Assembly (NCBI RefSeq): GCF_000698595.1
Contig: NZ_JFHC01000028.1
Coordinates: forward strand, 1 to 64,000
Length of the DNA: 64,000 nucleotides
Direction of reading: 5' to 3'
From: Caballeronia glathei
GTDB lineage: Bacteria; Pseudomonadota; Gammaproteobacteria; Burkholderiales; Burkholderiaceae
Positions 37,048 to 45,257 of the stretch are shown one piece after another; positions within the stretch are counted from its first letter, which is position 1, and each line of letters starts with the position of its first letter. A program made the position numbers and the translations under genes. The notes beneath the pieces are model-generated. The model had not been told where the DNA came from and ran no database searches. It was given only the letters and a program-made list of their open reading frames with translations.

Positions 37048-38034
37048 TCAGGCGTCGGCGGGAAAAGCGTAGGGAAGCGGCAGGAACGACAGCGCCGGGC
37101 CCTCAGCCGAGCCGACGTGCACCTTGCCGGGCTCAAGCGCGGCCAGCTTGATCTCGACGAGGCAGTCGACTCCGCCGTGCTCGGCCGGCGCCGTGTTGAT
37201 CACGAGGCCGCAGGGCTGGCCGGGGTCGTCCGAGTGGAACACCTCGTTGCCGGGCGCGGCCGCCTCCGCGTGCGCGAGCGCCGTGCGGCGCTTGAGCGTG
37301 CCGCGATACTGACTGCGCGCGACGATTTCCTGCCCCGGATAGCAGCCTTTCTTGAAATTGACGCCGCCGAGCACGTCGAAGTTGACCATCTGCGGGACGA
37401 ACTGCTCGGAGGTGGCCTGCGTGATGCGCGGCTCGCCTGCGTGGATGTCGAGCCAGTCCCACAGCGCCGCCGGCGCGCGCGTCAACTTCTGTTCGAGGCC
37501 CGCCAGGCGCGCCTCGACTTCGGCCTTCGGGCCGACCCACAGGAAGCGCGGACGGTGCGCCGCATCCGGCACGCGGATCAGCGCGCCGTGCGGGCCTTCC
37601 ACCTTCACGTGCACGCCGTCGGGCAGGGCGTCGAAGATCCCGGAGAGCGCCGCGCGCACGTCGCCCGCGAAGCCGACTGCTGCGACTTCGGGCGTTGCGT
37701 CGGCGAGCTTCGCCTTCGCGCGCAGCACGAACATCGACAGGCGCTTCTGCACGGCCGCCTGGACGTCTTGCGAGATCAGGAGACGCACCGCGTCCGCCGT
37801 GCGCCACATCAGGAACGACGCGAGGAGCCGCCCCTTCGGCGAGCAATAGCCGGCAAGGCGCGCCGTGGATGCGTCGAGATGCTGGACGTCGTTGGTGAGT
37901 TGCGTGTGGAGGAAGCTCGCGGCGTCTTCGCCCCTGACGTCGATCACGCCGAACTGCGTGAGCGGAATGAATGCGCCCGAGGTCTGCACGGCGTCGAATC
38001 CGGGTGCGGCGGGTGAAGCGGTGGATGCAGTCAT
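37048..38034 (-). CDS. ygfZ: tRNA-modifying/Fe-S maintenance protein YgfZ
   Basis: A 328-aa folate-binding protein of the YgfZ/GcvT-like family, needed for activity of certain Fe-S enzymes such as MiaB. The diagnostic motif is KKGCYPGQEIVAR with the conserved cysteine at residue 231 (Cys228 in E. coli). Other features are an N-terminal PLTQFGVIDVRG and GYCSPKGRLLASF. The start MTASTASPAAP is short of hydrophobics, as expected for a cytosolic protein. It is divergent from mltG across a 78-nt promoter region, an arrangement common in Burkholderia. Confidence 0.94.
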   Translation of the reverse strand: MTASTASPAAPGFDAVQTSGAFIPLTQFGVIDVRGEDAASFLHTQLTNDVQHLDASTARLAGYCSPKGRLLASFLMWRTADAVRLLISQDVQAAVQKRLSMFVLRAKAKLADATPEVAAVGFAGDVRAALSGIFDALPDGVHVKVEGPHGALIRVPDAAHRPRFLWVGPKAEVEARLAGLEQKLTRAPAALWDWLDIHAGEPRITQATSEQFVPQMVNFDVLGGVNFKKGCYPGQEIVARSQYRGTLKRRTALAHAEAAAPGNEVFHSDDPGQPCGLVINTAPAEHGGVDCLVEIKLAALEPGKVHVGSAEGPALSFLPLPYAFPADA

Positions 38035-38055
38035 GGGGTGTGCTTGCTGTCAATC

Positions 38056-38085
38056 CTGACGATGGCGGGGGCGAACAAGTATTAT
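38056..38085 (+). promoter_or_regulatory. Candidate promoter of the mltG-tmk-holB cluster
   Basis: -35 CTGACG (38056-38061, four of six), an 18-nt spacer and -10 TATTAT (38080-38085, five of six). The start of transcription would be near 38092, 21 nt upstream of the mltG ATG. This argues against the longer upstream mltG starts. Confidence 0.45.
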
Positions 38086-38112
38086 ATGGGGTCTATCCGA
38101 AGCGTGTTTCGC

Positions 38113-39123
38113 ATGTCCCTTTTGAAGAAATGTCTCATCGCGGCGGCGTCTGCCGTCGTGATCGCGATCGCGCTTGCAGGCGGCGTCTATTACTGGGCCA
38201 CGAAGCCGATGCAGCTCGCCACGCCGCAGCTCGATGTCACCATCAAGCCCCACAGCAGCCTGCGCAGCGTCAGCAACCAGCTGAGCCGCGGCGGCGTGCC
38301 GGTCGAACCCGAGCTGTTCATCCTGATGACCCGCGTGCTGGGGCTCTCGGCTCAGCTGAAGTCGGGCAACTACGAGTTCAAGAGCGGCATCACGCCGTAC
38401 GAAGTGTTGCAGAAGATCGCCCGCGGCGACGTGAACGAGTACGTGGCGACCGTGATCGAAGGCTGGACGCTGCAGAAGATGCGCAGCGAACTCGACGCCA
38501 ATTCCGCGCTCACGCACGACACGGCCGGCATGACCGACACCGATCTGCTGAAGGCGATCGGGGCGGCGGAGGTGGACAAGGCGTCCGCGGAGGGCCTTTT
38601 CTTCCCGGACACCTATCTCTTCGACAAGGGCACGAGCGATCTCACCGTCTATCGCCGCGCGTACCGGCTGATGCAGCAGCGGCTCACGGAGGCGTGGAAC
38701 GCGCGCGCGCCGGGCCTGCCCTACAAGACGCCGTACGAGGCGCTGATCATGGCGTCGATCGTCGAGAAGGAGACCGGGCGGGCCGCCGACCGGCCGCTTG
38801 TCGCGGCGGTGTTCGCGAACCGGCTGCGCATCGGGATGCCGCTGCAGACCGACCCGACGGTGATCTACGGGCTCGGCCCGTCCTACGCGGGGCGGCTGAA
38901 GAAAAAGGACCTCCAAACCGACACTCCGTACAATACCTACACGCGCATGGGTCTGCCGCCGACGCCGATCGCGCTGCCGGGTGTCGCATCGCTTGCCGCC
39001 ACGCTGAATCCCGCATCGAGCACGGCGCTCTATTTCGTGTCGCGCGGCGACGGCAGCAGCATCTTTTCAGACAATCTTGGCGACCATAACAAGGCCGTCG
39101 ACAAGTACATCCGGGGTCAATGA
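38113..39123 (+). CDS. mltG: Endolytic peptidoglycan transglycosylase MltG
   Basis: A 336-aa inner-membrane lytic transglycosylase that cuts nascent peptidoglycan strands and sets glycan length. One N-terminal membrane segment ([19 protein letters not shown], about residues 7-25) precedes a LysM-like part and the YceG domain. The catalytic glutamate is Glu218 in ASIVEKETG, the same number as in E. coli. ATG 38113 is chosen from the promoter position and family fit. Its stop overlaps the tmk start (ATGATG), so the two are translationally coupled. Confidence 0.95.
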   Translation: MSLLKKCLIAAASAVVIAIALAGGVYYWATKPMQLATPQLDVTIKPHSSLRSVSNQLSRGGVPVEPELFILMTRVLGLSAQLKSGNYEFKSGITPYEVLQKIARGDVNEYVATVIEGWTLQKMRSELDANSALTHDTAGMTDTDLLKAIGAAEVDKASAEGLFFPDTYLFDKGTSDLTVYRRAYRLMQQRLTEAWNARAPGLPYKTPYEALIMASIVEKETGRAADRPLVAAVFANRLRIGMPLQTDPTVIYGLGPSYAGRLKKKDLQTDTPYNTYTRMGLPPTPIALPGVASLAATLNPASSTALYFVSRGDGSSIFSDNLGDHNKAVDKYIRGQ

Positions 39124-39743
39124 TGGTGCGCGGCAAATTCATTACGTTCGAAGGCATCGACGGCGCGGGCAAGACCACGCATCTGAACTGGTTTCGCGAG
39201 CGGCTGGAAGCGCGGATCGCGGCGAGCGGGCGCTCGGTGGTGGTGACGCGCGAGCCCGGCGGCACGGCGCTCGGCGAGACGCTGCGCGGCATTCTGCTGA
39301 ACCAGCCGATGGATCTCGAAACCGAGGCGCTGCTCATGTTCGCGGCGCGCCGCGAGCACCTCGCGCAAGTGATCGAGCCGGCGCTCGCGCGCGGCGACTG
39401 GGTGCTCTCCGACCGTTTTTCCGACGCGACCTTCGCCTATCAGGGCGGCGGCCGCGGCCTGCCGCGCGACAAGCTCGAAGCGCTGGAGCGCTGGGTGCAG
39501 GGGGGGTTTCAGCCGGACCTGACCGTGCTGTTCGACGTGCCGATCGCCACCGCGAGCGAGCGGCGCGGCGCAGCGCGCTCGCCGGACAAGTTCGAGAGCG
39601 AGTCGGAAGCGTTTTTCGCGCGTACGCGCAACGAATATCTGCGGCGGGCCGAAGAGTCGCCGGAGCGGTTCGTGATCGTGGACGCGACGCGCAGCATCGC
39701 TGATATTCAGGATGTGCTTGAGGATGTCATCTCAACTGTATGA
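39120..39743 (+). CDS. tmk: Thymidylate kinase
   Basis: A 207-aa cytoplasmic kinase converting dTMP to dTDP. The P-loop is [12 protein letters not shown], the dTMP-binding segment is [11 protein letters not shown], the DR motif is [14 protein letters not shown] and the lid has [15 protein letters not shown] 39120 or 39123 is possible because of the ATGATG; both overlap the mltG stop. The C-terminus [10 protein letters not shown] leads straight into a very AT-rich tract rather than into holB, unlike the close spacing elsewhere in the cluster. Confidence 0.95.
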   Translation: MMVRGKFITFEGIDGAGKTTHLNWFRERLEARIAASGRSVVVTREPGGTALGETLRGILLNQPMDLETEALLMFAARREHLAQVIEPALARGDWVLSDRFSDATFAYQGGGRGLPRDKLEALERWVQGGFQPDLTVLFDVPIATASERRGAARSPDKFESESEAFFARTRNEYLRRAEESPERFVIVDATRSIADIQDVLEDVISTV

Positions 39744-39885
39744 ATAAGAAGGATATTTTTTATATCTAATGTTGGATCCAGGTTGAGAAGTATCGGCCAA
39801 GATGTTGATTCAAAAGATGTTTCACGAAATGCCGATGCATTACTTGAATAAACTAATTCAAGTCATTGAAAAATATAGAGATTAG
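39744..39885. other. AT-rich island between tmk and holB
   Basis: By counting, 44 of 142 bases are G or C (31%), against about 65% in both neighbours. It contains an inverted repeat GATAT/ATATC (around 39751-39766), another TTGAAT/ATTCAA (39844-39861) and one ORF of 27 codons. No flanking target-site duplication or insertion sequence end was recognised. Confidence 0.9.
39802..39885 (+). CDS. Candidate 27-aa small ORF immediately before holB
   Basis: ATG 39802 to TAG 39883-39885, directly abutting the holB ATG at 39886. The peptide starts MLIQKMFHEMPMHYLN and ends VIEKYRD, amphipathic and Met-rich. The upstream sequence GGCCAAG is a poor ribosome binding site, so translation is doubtful. If translated, its stop would position ribosomes at the holB start, which itself has only a weak Shine-Dalgarno. 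It does not resemble any family I know. Confidence 0.3.
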   Translation: MLIQKMFHEMPMHYLNKLIQVIEKYRD

Positions 39886-40917
39886 ATGATCTACCCTTGG
39901 CAAACCGACGACTGGACCCGCCTTCAGCAGTTGCGCGCGCACTGGCCGCATGCGCTCCTGCTGCACGGCGAGGCAGGCATCGGCAAACTCAAGTTCGCGC
40001 AGCATCTTGCCCAGGGCCTGCTCTGCGAATCGTCGCAGTCGAACGGCGAGCCCTGCGGCACATGCTCCGCCTGCCACTGGTTCACGCAGGGCAACCATCC
40101 CGACTATCGCGCGGTGGTCCCCGAGGCGCTGGCGGGTCTCGTCACCGCTGCGGACCCCGCCGCCGACGACAAGCCCGACACCGACGAAGGCAAGAAAACA
40201 CGCACGCCGAGCAAGGAAATCAAGATCGAGCAGGTGCGCGCGCTGCTCGACTTCTGCGGCGTCGGATCGCATCGCGGCGGGTTACGCGTCGTGCTGCTGT
40301 ATCCGGCGGAGGCGCTCAACGTCGCCGCCTCGAACGCGCTTCTGAAGACGCTCGAAGAACCGCCGTCGGGCGTGGTCTTCCTGCTCGTTTCGGCGCGCAT
40401 GGACCGGCTGCTGCCGACCATCGTCAGCCGCTGCCGCCAATGGCCGATGTCGCTGCCGCAGCCCGGCGCGGCGGTCGAATGGCTCGCGGCGCAAGGTGTG
40501 GCCGACCCCGCGGCGCTCCTCGCCGAAGTGGGCGGCGCGCCGCTCAACGCGCTCGCGCTCGCGAGCGACGAAAACCGGCCGCTGCGCGATTTCACGCTTG
40601 CGCAACTCGCCGCCGGGCCGAACTGCGACGCCTTCGCCTGCGGCGAAAGCCTCCAGAAGCTGCCCGTGCCGACCGTGCTCGGCTGGCTTCAGCGCTGGCT
40701 GTTCGATCTGCTCGCGCAGCGCACGGCGGGCCGTCCGCGCTATTTTCCGAACGCGTCGAAGGCACTCGAGCGCTGCGCGCGCGAGGCCGATCCCGCCGCG
40801 CTCGCCCGCTACATGCGCACCGTCACGCGCCAGCGCGCGGTGGAAAACCACCCGCTGAATGCGCGCCTCGTGTTTGAAGAACTTTTCATCGGTTATCGCG
40901 ACGTTTTCGCGACTTGA
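39886..40917 (+). CDS. holB: DNA polymerase III subunit delta'
   Basis: A 343-aa clamp-loader subunit. The AAA+ N-terminal domain has a degenerate P-loop (LLLHGEAGIGKLKFA) and a zinc-binding cluster C47, C57, C60 and C63. The conserved SRC motif is TIVSRCRQWP, whose arginine acts on the neighbouring ATP site. Asn-Ala-Leu-Leu-Lys-Thr-Leu-Glu-Glu-Pro typical of clamp loaders is present. The start ATG directly follows the stop of the AT-rich 27-codon ORF. It ends 17 nt before the GNAT gene. Confidence 0.95.
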   Translation: MIYPWQTDDWTRLQQLRAHWPHALLLHGEAGIGKLKFAQHLAQGLLCESSQSNGEPCGTCSACHWFTQGNHPDYRAVVPEALAGLVTAADPAADDKPDTDEGKKTRTPSKEIKIEQVRALLDFCGVGSHRGGLRVVLLYPAEALNVAASNALLKTLEEPPSGVVFLLVSARMDRLLPTIVSRCRQWPMSLPQPGAAVEWLAAQGVADPAALLAEVGGAPLNALALASDENRPLRDFTLAQLAAGPNCDAFACGESLQKLPVPTVLGWLQRWLFDLLAQRTAGRPRYFPNASKALERCAREADPAALARYMRTVTRQRAVENHPLNARLVFEELFIGYRDVFAT

Positions 40918-40933
40918 TGCCCGCCCGCCAACC

Positions 40934-41446
40934 ATGAGTTTGACTTACCGCGACGCCACACTCGACGATCTGCCCGCCATCGTCGCCATCTACAATTCGA
41001 CGGTGCCCTCGCGCTGCGTCACCGCCGACCTGGAACCCGTGACGGTGGAAAGCCGGCTCGGCTGGTTCCACGCGCACGGTCCGAAGGCACGCCCGCTGTG
41101 GGTCGTCGAGGAAGGCGGCGAGGTGATCGCGTGGCTGAGCTTCTCGGACTTCTATGGCCGTCCGGCCTATTCGCGCACGACGGAGGTGAGCATCTACCTC
41201 GACGAAAAGGCGCGCGGCAAGGGGCTCGGCAGGAAACTGCTGCAGGCCGCGCTCGACAAGGCGCCCGCGCTCGAAGTCGATACGGTGCTCGGCTTCATCT
41301 TCGGCCACAACGAAGCGAGCCTGCGGCTCTTCAGGGGCTTCGGCTTCGAGGTATGGGGGTCGCTGCCGCGCGTGGCGGTGCTCGACGGCGTCGAGCGCGA
41401 TCTCGTGATCCTCGGGCGGCGCCTCGATGCCGCGCCTCGCGCCTGA
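40934..41446 (+). CDS. GNAT-family N-acetyltransferase (phosphinothricin acetyltransferase-like)
   Basis: A 170-aa acetyltransferase resembling the Pat/Bar group: SLTYRDATLDDLPAIVAIYN at the start, a VSIYLDEKARGKGLGRKLL acetyl-CoA-binding loop, and HNEASLRLFRGFGFEVWG near the end. Enzymes of this group acetylate amino-acid analogues such as phosphinothricin or methionine sulfoximine; the actual substrate is unknown. ATG 40934 is 17 nt after holB. It is in line with tatD 31 nt downstream. Confidence 0.9.
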   Translation: MSLTYRDATLDDLPAIVAIYNSTVPSRCVTADLEPVTVESRLGWFHAHGPKARPLWVVEEGGEVIAWLSFSDFYGRPAYSRTTEVSIYLDEKARGKGLGRKLLQAALDKAPALEVDTVLGFIFGHNEASLRLFRGFGFEVWGSLPRVAVLDGVERDLVILGRRLDAAPRA

Positions 41447-41476
41447 GCGGCGGCCGCCAACACAGGAAACAGCGCC

Positions 41477-42271
41477 ATGTTTGTCGATTCGCATTGCCAC
41501 ATCAACTTCGAAGGCCTCGCCGAGCGCATGCCCGACGTGCTCGCGAAGATGCGCGAGCATCAGGTGACGCACGCGCTGTGCGTCAGCGTCGATTTCGAGA
41601 CGCTGCCGTCCGTGCTCGCGCTCGCTGAAGCGCACGAGAACATCTATGCGTCGGTGGGCGTTCATCCCGACCACGAGGATGCGAAAGAGCCGAGCGTCGC
41701 GGAACTGGTGGAACTGGCGTCGCATCCGAAGGTCGTCGCCATCGGTGAGACCGGGCTCGACTACTACCGGCTGGAAGGCCGCACGATCGCCGACATGGAA
41801 TGGCAGCGCGAGCGCTTTCGCACGCACATCCGCGCGGCCCACGCGACGGGCAAGCCGCTCATCGTGCATACGCGCTCGTCGGCGGAAGACACGCTGCGCA
41901 TCATGGAAGAGGAGCACGCGAGCGTGCCGGGCGGCGTGATGCACTGCTTCACGGAGCCGTGGAGTGTGGCTGCGCCTGCGCTGGCGCAGAATTTTTACAT
42001 CTCGCTTTCCGGCATTGTCACGTTCAAGAACGCGAAAGACGTCCACGATGTCGCGAGGCGCGTGCCGCTCGAGCGTCTCCTGATCGAAACCGACTCGCCC
42101 TATCTCGCGCCGGTGCCGTATCGCGGCAAGCCGAATGAACCTGCGTACGTCAGTTATGTCGGACGTTTCATCGCGCAACTGCGCGAGCTTCCGGACGAAG
42201 CGCTCGCGCAGGCGACCACCGACAACTTTTTCCGGCTATTCAAGATTGCGCGGCCCGAGGCCGGTGAATGA
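41477..42271 (+). CDS. tatD: TatD-family metal-dependent DNase
   Basis: A 264-aa TIM-barrel hydrolase with 3'-5' DNase activity in characterised members. Metal ligands are visible: HxH at His6/His8 in DSHCHIN, Glu in IGETGLDYY, His in VHTRSS, His in MHCFTE and Asp in IETDSPYLAP. Length matches the family. It follows the GNAT gene; holB-tatD linkage is common in many bacteria, so it likely belongs to the mltG cluster transcript. AGGAAAC precedes the ATG. Confidence 0.94.
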   Translation: MFVDSHCHINFEGLAERMPDVLAKMREHQVTHALCVSVDFETLPSVLALAEAHENIYASVGVHPDHEDAKEPSVAELVELASHPKVVAIGETGLDYYRLEGRTIADMEWQRERFRTHIRAAHATGKPLIVHTRSSAEDTLRIMEEEHASVPGGVMHCFTEPWSVAAPALAQNFYISLSGIVTFKNAKDVHDVARRVPLERLLIETDSPYLAPVPYRGKPNEPAYVSYVGRFIAQLRELPDEALAQATTDNFFRLFKIARPEAGE

Positions 42272-42316
42272 CCGCCGCAATGCAACGATCAGATGTTTAG
42301 GCAACCCAAGGCTCAC

Positions 42317-43057
42317 ATGAACACTTCCCTGATGGCTTCAGCTTCGTTCTCCCGCTTCGGGCGCTTCGGCCGCTCGCGCGGCCTGATCGCGGGCGTCCTC
42401 CTCGCGGCGTGCGCGCTCGCGCAACCCGCGCTCGCCGCGCCCGCCGACACGCTCATCAAGGCCGTCAAGTTCGACGACGACGCGGGCGTGAAGAAGCAGC
42501 TCGCGCAGGGCATGGACCCGAATCTCGTCGACAATACCGGCGCGCCGCTCATCGTCATCGCCGCGCGCGAGAAGTCGGACAAGGTCGGGCAGGTGCTCGC
42601 GGACAACCCGAAAACCGATCTCGAAAAGCTCGACGCCGCCGGTGAAAACGCGATGATGCTCGCCGCGCTCAACGGCGACGCCGCGTTCGTGAACCTGCTG
42701 ATCGCGAAGGACGCCGAGGTGAACAAGAAAGGCTGGACGCCGCTGCACTACGCGGCGACCAATGGCCACGACGAAATCGTGAAGATCCTGCTCGACCATT
42801 CGGCCTATATCGACGCCGGGTCGCCGAACGGCACGACGCCGCTCATGATGGCCGCGCGCGGCGGCCATCTGTCGACGGTGAAGCTGCTGCTCGATTCGGG
42901 CGCCGATTTGCGGGTGAAGAACCAGATCGGCATGACGGCCGTCGATTTCGCGAAGCGGTACAACGAGAAGGACGTCGCCGAAGGGCTGGCCGCCCGCCTG
43001 CAGTCGATGCAAGGCGGCGCGAGCGCCCCGCAAAGCGGTCCAAACGGTGCAAAATAG
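42317..43057 (+). CDS. Periplasmic ankyrin-repeat protein
   Basis: A 246-aa exported protein. A signal peptide runs to about ALAQPALAAPA, with cleavage near residue 42. Ankyrin repeats follow, clearest as GWTPLHYAATNGHDEIVKIL, GTTPLMMAARGGHLSTVKLL and IGMTAVDFAKRY, with one degenerate repeat before. The C-terminal tail is Gln/Ala/Gly-rich. Such proteins mediate protein contacts; no enzymatic function is expected. It is 45 nt after tatD. ATG 42317 starts a good signal peptide and replaces the longer ORF start at 42293. Confidence 0.88.
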   Translation: MNTSLMASASFSRFGRFGRSRGLIAGVLLAACALAQPALAAPADTLIKAVKFDDDAGVKKQLAQGMDPNLVDNTGAPLIVIAAREKSDKVGQVLADNPKTDLEKLDAAGENAMMLAALNGDAAFVNLLIAKDAEVNKKGWTPLHYAATNGHDEIVKILLDHSAYIDAGSPNGTTPLMMAARGGHLSTVKLLLDSGADLRVKNQIGMTAVDFAKRYNEKDVAEGLAARLQSMQGGASAPQSGPNGAK

Positions 43058-43232
43058 CGCAGGCGCCGGGCGGGGCATGCCCGGCAGCCGAACGACAAGG
43101 CGGGCGGAGATCAGCAAACGGCGGTGCCCGGGGCGGGTGTCACGCCGGTTTCGCGTCGCTCGAAGCGGGCCGAAGGTCGTTGCCGGGAGGCAGTCACCCG
43201 CCCGCCGCCGCTCAACATAACAAAGGAACATC

Positions 43233-43589
43233 ATGCTGCGGGTTTTCGTCATGGCCAGTGTCCTCGCGGTGCCGGTTTCGGCCGCCGCGTTCACCGGCAA
43301 CGATCTGAACAAGCTCTGTACCAAGACCGATCCCGTATCGCGCAGCGCCTGCGCGGCGTATATCGAAGGCGCCGCGGACGGCATCTACAACACGATCGAG
43401 GCGATCGGCGGCACCTCCGGGCCGCAGGTCGGCCAGTATTTCTGCCTGCCCGCCGACGTGAAGCCGCAGGTGCTCACGGACGCCGTGCGCAGGTACATTG
43501 CGGACAATCCCGACAAGGCTGGCTACAACGCGACCACCATGGTGTCGCTCGGGCTCGGCAAGGCGTTTCCCTGCAAGGCCGGGAGCTGA
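43233..43589 (+). CDS. Rap1a/Tai-like small periplasmic protein
   Basis: A 118-aa exported protein with signal peptide MLRVFVMASVLAVPVSAAA. The mature part has the family pattern TGNDLNKLC, then SACAAYIEGAADGIY and a C-terminal cysteine; four cysteines can form two disulfides. The family contains immunity proteins against type VI amidase effectors (Rap1a, Tai4), but most members in Burkholderia are uncharacterised. No effector or T6SS gene is in the window, so the function as immunity is unproven. A GGAACATC-type ribosome binding region precedes the ATG. Confidence 0.78.
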   Translation: MLRVFVMASVLAVPVSAAAFTGNDLNKLCTKTDPVSRSACAAYIEGAADGIYNTIEAIGGTSGPQVGQYFCLPADVKPQVLTDAVRRYIADNPDKAGYNATTMVSLGLGKAFPCKAGS

Positions 43590-43777
43590 GGCCGGCGGGG
43601 CCGCGGCCCCGTGGCCGCTGTCCCGTCACCCGCCACCGGTTGGCCGGCCCGCCTGACCGGCCATCCCGCTGACTTCGGCCTGCCGCCGCGCGGCGTGCGG
43701 CTCGCTCGCCGCGCACATGGCTGTCGCGCTTCGATCGTCGTATCCACCTTTCCAACGAGGCTGATTCCACGACGCTC

Positions 43778-45049
43778 ATGATCTCCTTCGACGAATTCCT
43801 TCGCATCGCCGAAGCGCCGCTGCATACCTGGCCGGGCGCGCTCGGCGTCGCGGCGCTCGGCGTGGCCTTCGCCCTCGGCGCGCACCGCGTGGGCGCGCGC
43901 ATTCTCGTGCGTGTCGCGCGCCCGTATCCGCTGATGAGCGTCGTGCTGCGCTATATCAACAAGCCCGCGCTCGTCCTGCTCGTCATCCTCGCGATCGGGT
44001 TCGTGCTGTTCGAGGCGCCCGACACGCTGCCGTTCGCCGCGGTGCTGCGCGACGTGGCGACCGTCGCGCTGATCGGCGCGCTCACGTTTCTCGCGGTGCG
44101 CTCGGTGGGCGCGGTCTGCGAGGCGATCGTGCAGTCCCATCCGCTCGACACCGAGAACAACCTCCACGCGCGCCGCATCCACACGCAGGCGCGCGTGCTG
44201 GCGCGCTCGGTGATGGTGGTGATCGTGATCATCGGCTTCGGCGGCGCGCTGATGACATTCCCGAGCGTGCGGCAGATCGGCGCGAGCCTGCTCGCGTCGG
44301 CGGGCGTGGCGGGGCTCGTCGCCGGTATCGCGGCGCGGCCGGTGCTCGGCAACCTGATCGCAGGCCTTCAGATCGCGCTTTCGCAGCCGATCCGCCTCGA
44401 CGACGTCGTCGTCATTCAGGGCGAGTGGGGGCGGATCGAGGAGATCACCGGCACGTATGTGTCGATCCGCATCTGGGACCAGCGGCGCCTGATCGTGCCG
44501 CTGCAATGGTTCATCGAGAATCCGTTCACGAACTGGACGCGCAACAGCTCGCAAATCATCGGAACGGTGTTCTTCTACGTCGATTACCGGATGCCGCTCG
44601 CGCCGCTGCGCGAGGAATTGCAGCGTATCCTCGAACACGCGCCGGAATGGGACGGCCGCGTGCAGGTGCTCCAGGTCACCGACGCCACCGAGCGCTCGAT
44701 GCAGTTGCGCGTGCTCGTCAGCTCCTTCGATTCCGGGCTGAACTGGGACCTGCGCTGCCGCGTGCGCGAGGGCCTGCTGAACTTCGCGCAGGCGACCTAT
44801 CCGCACTACCTGCCGCGCACGCGCGCGGATCTGTCGACGGAAAAGGAACACGTCGATTTTGCGCCGCCGCTCGATCGCACGGGGGCGCCGCGTGGCGCCT
44901 CGCCGGTCCCGCCGGCGCATGTGTCGAGCACAGCGAACACGCCCGCCGACCCGGTCGCGAGCCGGGGAGAGCGCTCGGGCCCCGAGCCCGGCGCGCATAC
45001 GGTCGCATCGACAGCGCCGAGCGCGCCGACCGCGCCGCAGGAGCGCTGA
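43778..45049 (+). CDS. MscS-family mechanosensitive channel
   Basis: A 423-aa inner-membrane protein with several N-terminal transmembrane segments, then the MscS core. The pore-lining helix region is LLASAGVAGLVAGIAARP, followed by the beta domain QPIRLDDVVVIQGEWGRIEEI and the NSSQIIGTVFFYVDY region. It probably releases solutes on hypo-osmotic shock. The last about 60 residues are a disordered Pro/Ala/Ser/Thr-rich tail beyond the family core. otsA, the trehalose synthase gene, follows 208 nt downstream. Confidence 0.92.
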   Translation: MISFDEFLRIAEAPLHTWPGALGVAALGVAFALGAHRVGARILVRVARPYPLMSVVLRYINKPALVLLVILAIGFVLFEAPDTLPFAAVLRDVATVALIGALTFLAVRSVGAVCEAIVQSHPLDTENNLHARRIHTQARVLARSVMVVIVIIGFGGALMTFPSVRQIGASLLASAGVAGLVAGIAARPVLGNLIAGLQIALSQPIRLDDVVVIQGEWGRIEEITGTYVSIRIWDQRRLIVPLQWFIENPFTNWTRNSSQIIGTVFFYVDYRMPLAPLREELQRILEHAPEWDGRVQVLQVTDATERSMQLRVLVSSFDSGLNWDLRCRVREGLLNFAQATYPHYLPRTRADLSTEKEHVDFAPPLDRTGAPRGASPVPPAHVSSTANTPADPVASRGERSGPEPGAHTVASTAPSAPTAPQER

Positions 45050-45086
45050 GCCTCGCGCGCCGGGGCCCGCGAACAGCGCGGAAAAA

Positions 45087-45170
45087 GCGCGCGGCAAAGC
45101 GCCGGAAAACCAGCGCGGCAGAGCGCCAAAAAACGAGCCCGGGAAAGCGCCGGAAACCCGGCGGCTTATT
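45087..45170. repeat. Imperfect GCGCCGGAAA-type direct repeats between mscS-like gene and otsA
   Basis: The 208-nt gap contains several copies of a motif near AAAGCGCCGGAAA, the clearest at about 45095-45108 and 45143-45157. The run also reads as Lys/Ala/Pro/Glu-rich in one frame, but without a start or ribosome binding site. It could be degenerated coding or simple sequence. Confidence 0.5.
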
Positions 45171-45257
45171 CCTAGTCGAAAAAATTCATGCGGTGTCTCG
45201 AAATGCCGCCACGCCCGCTGTCTTTCGCGGGCTCACGATCAAAGCGAGGGAACGTTC

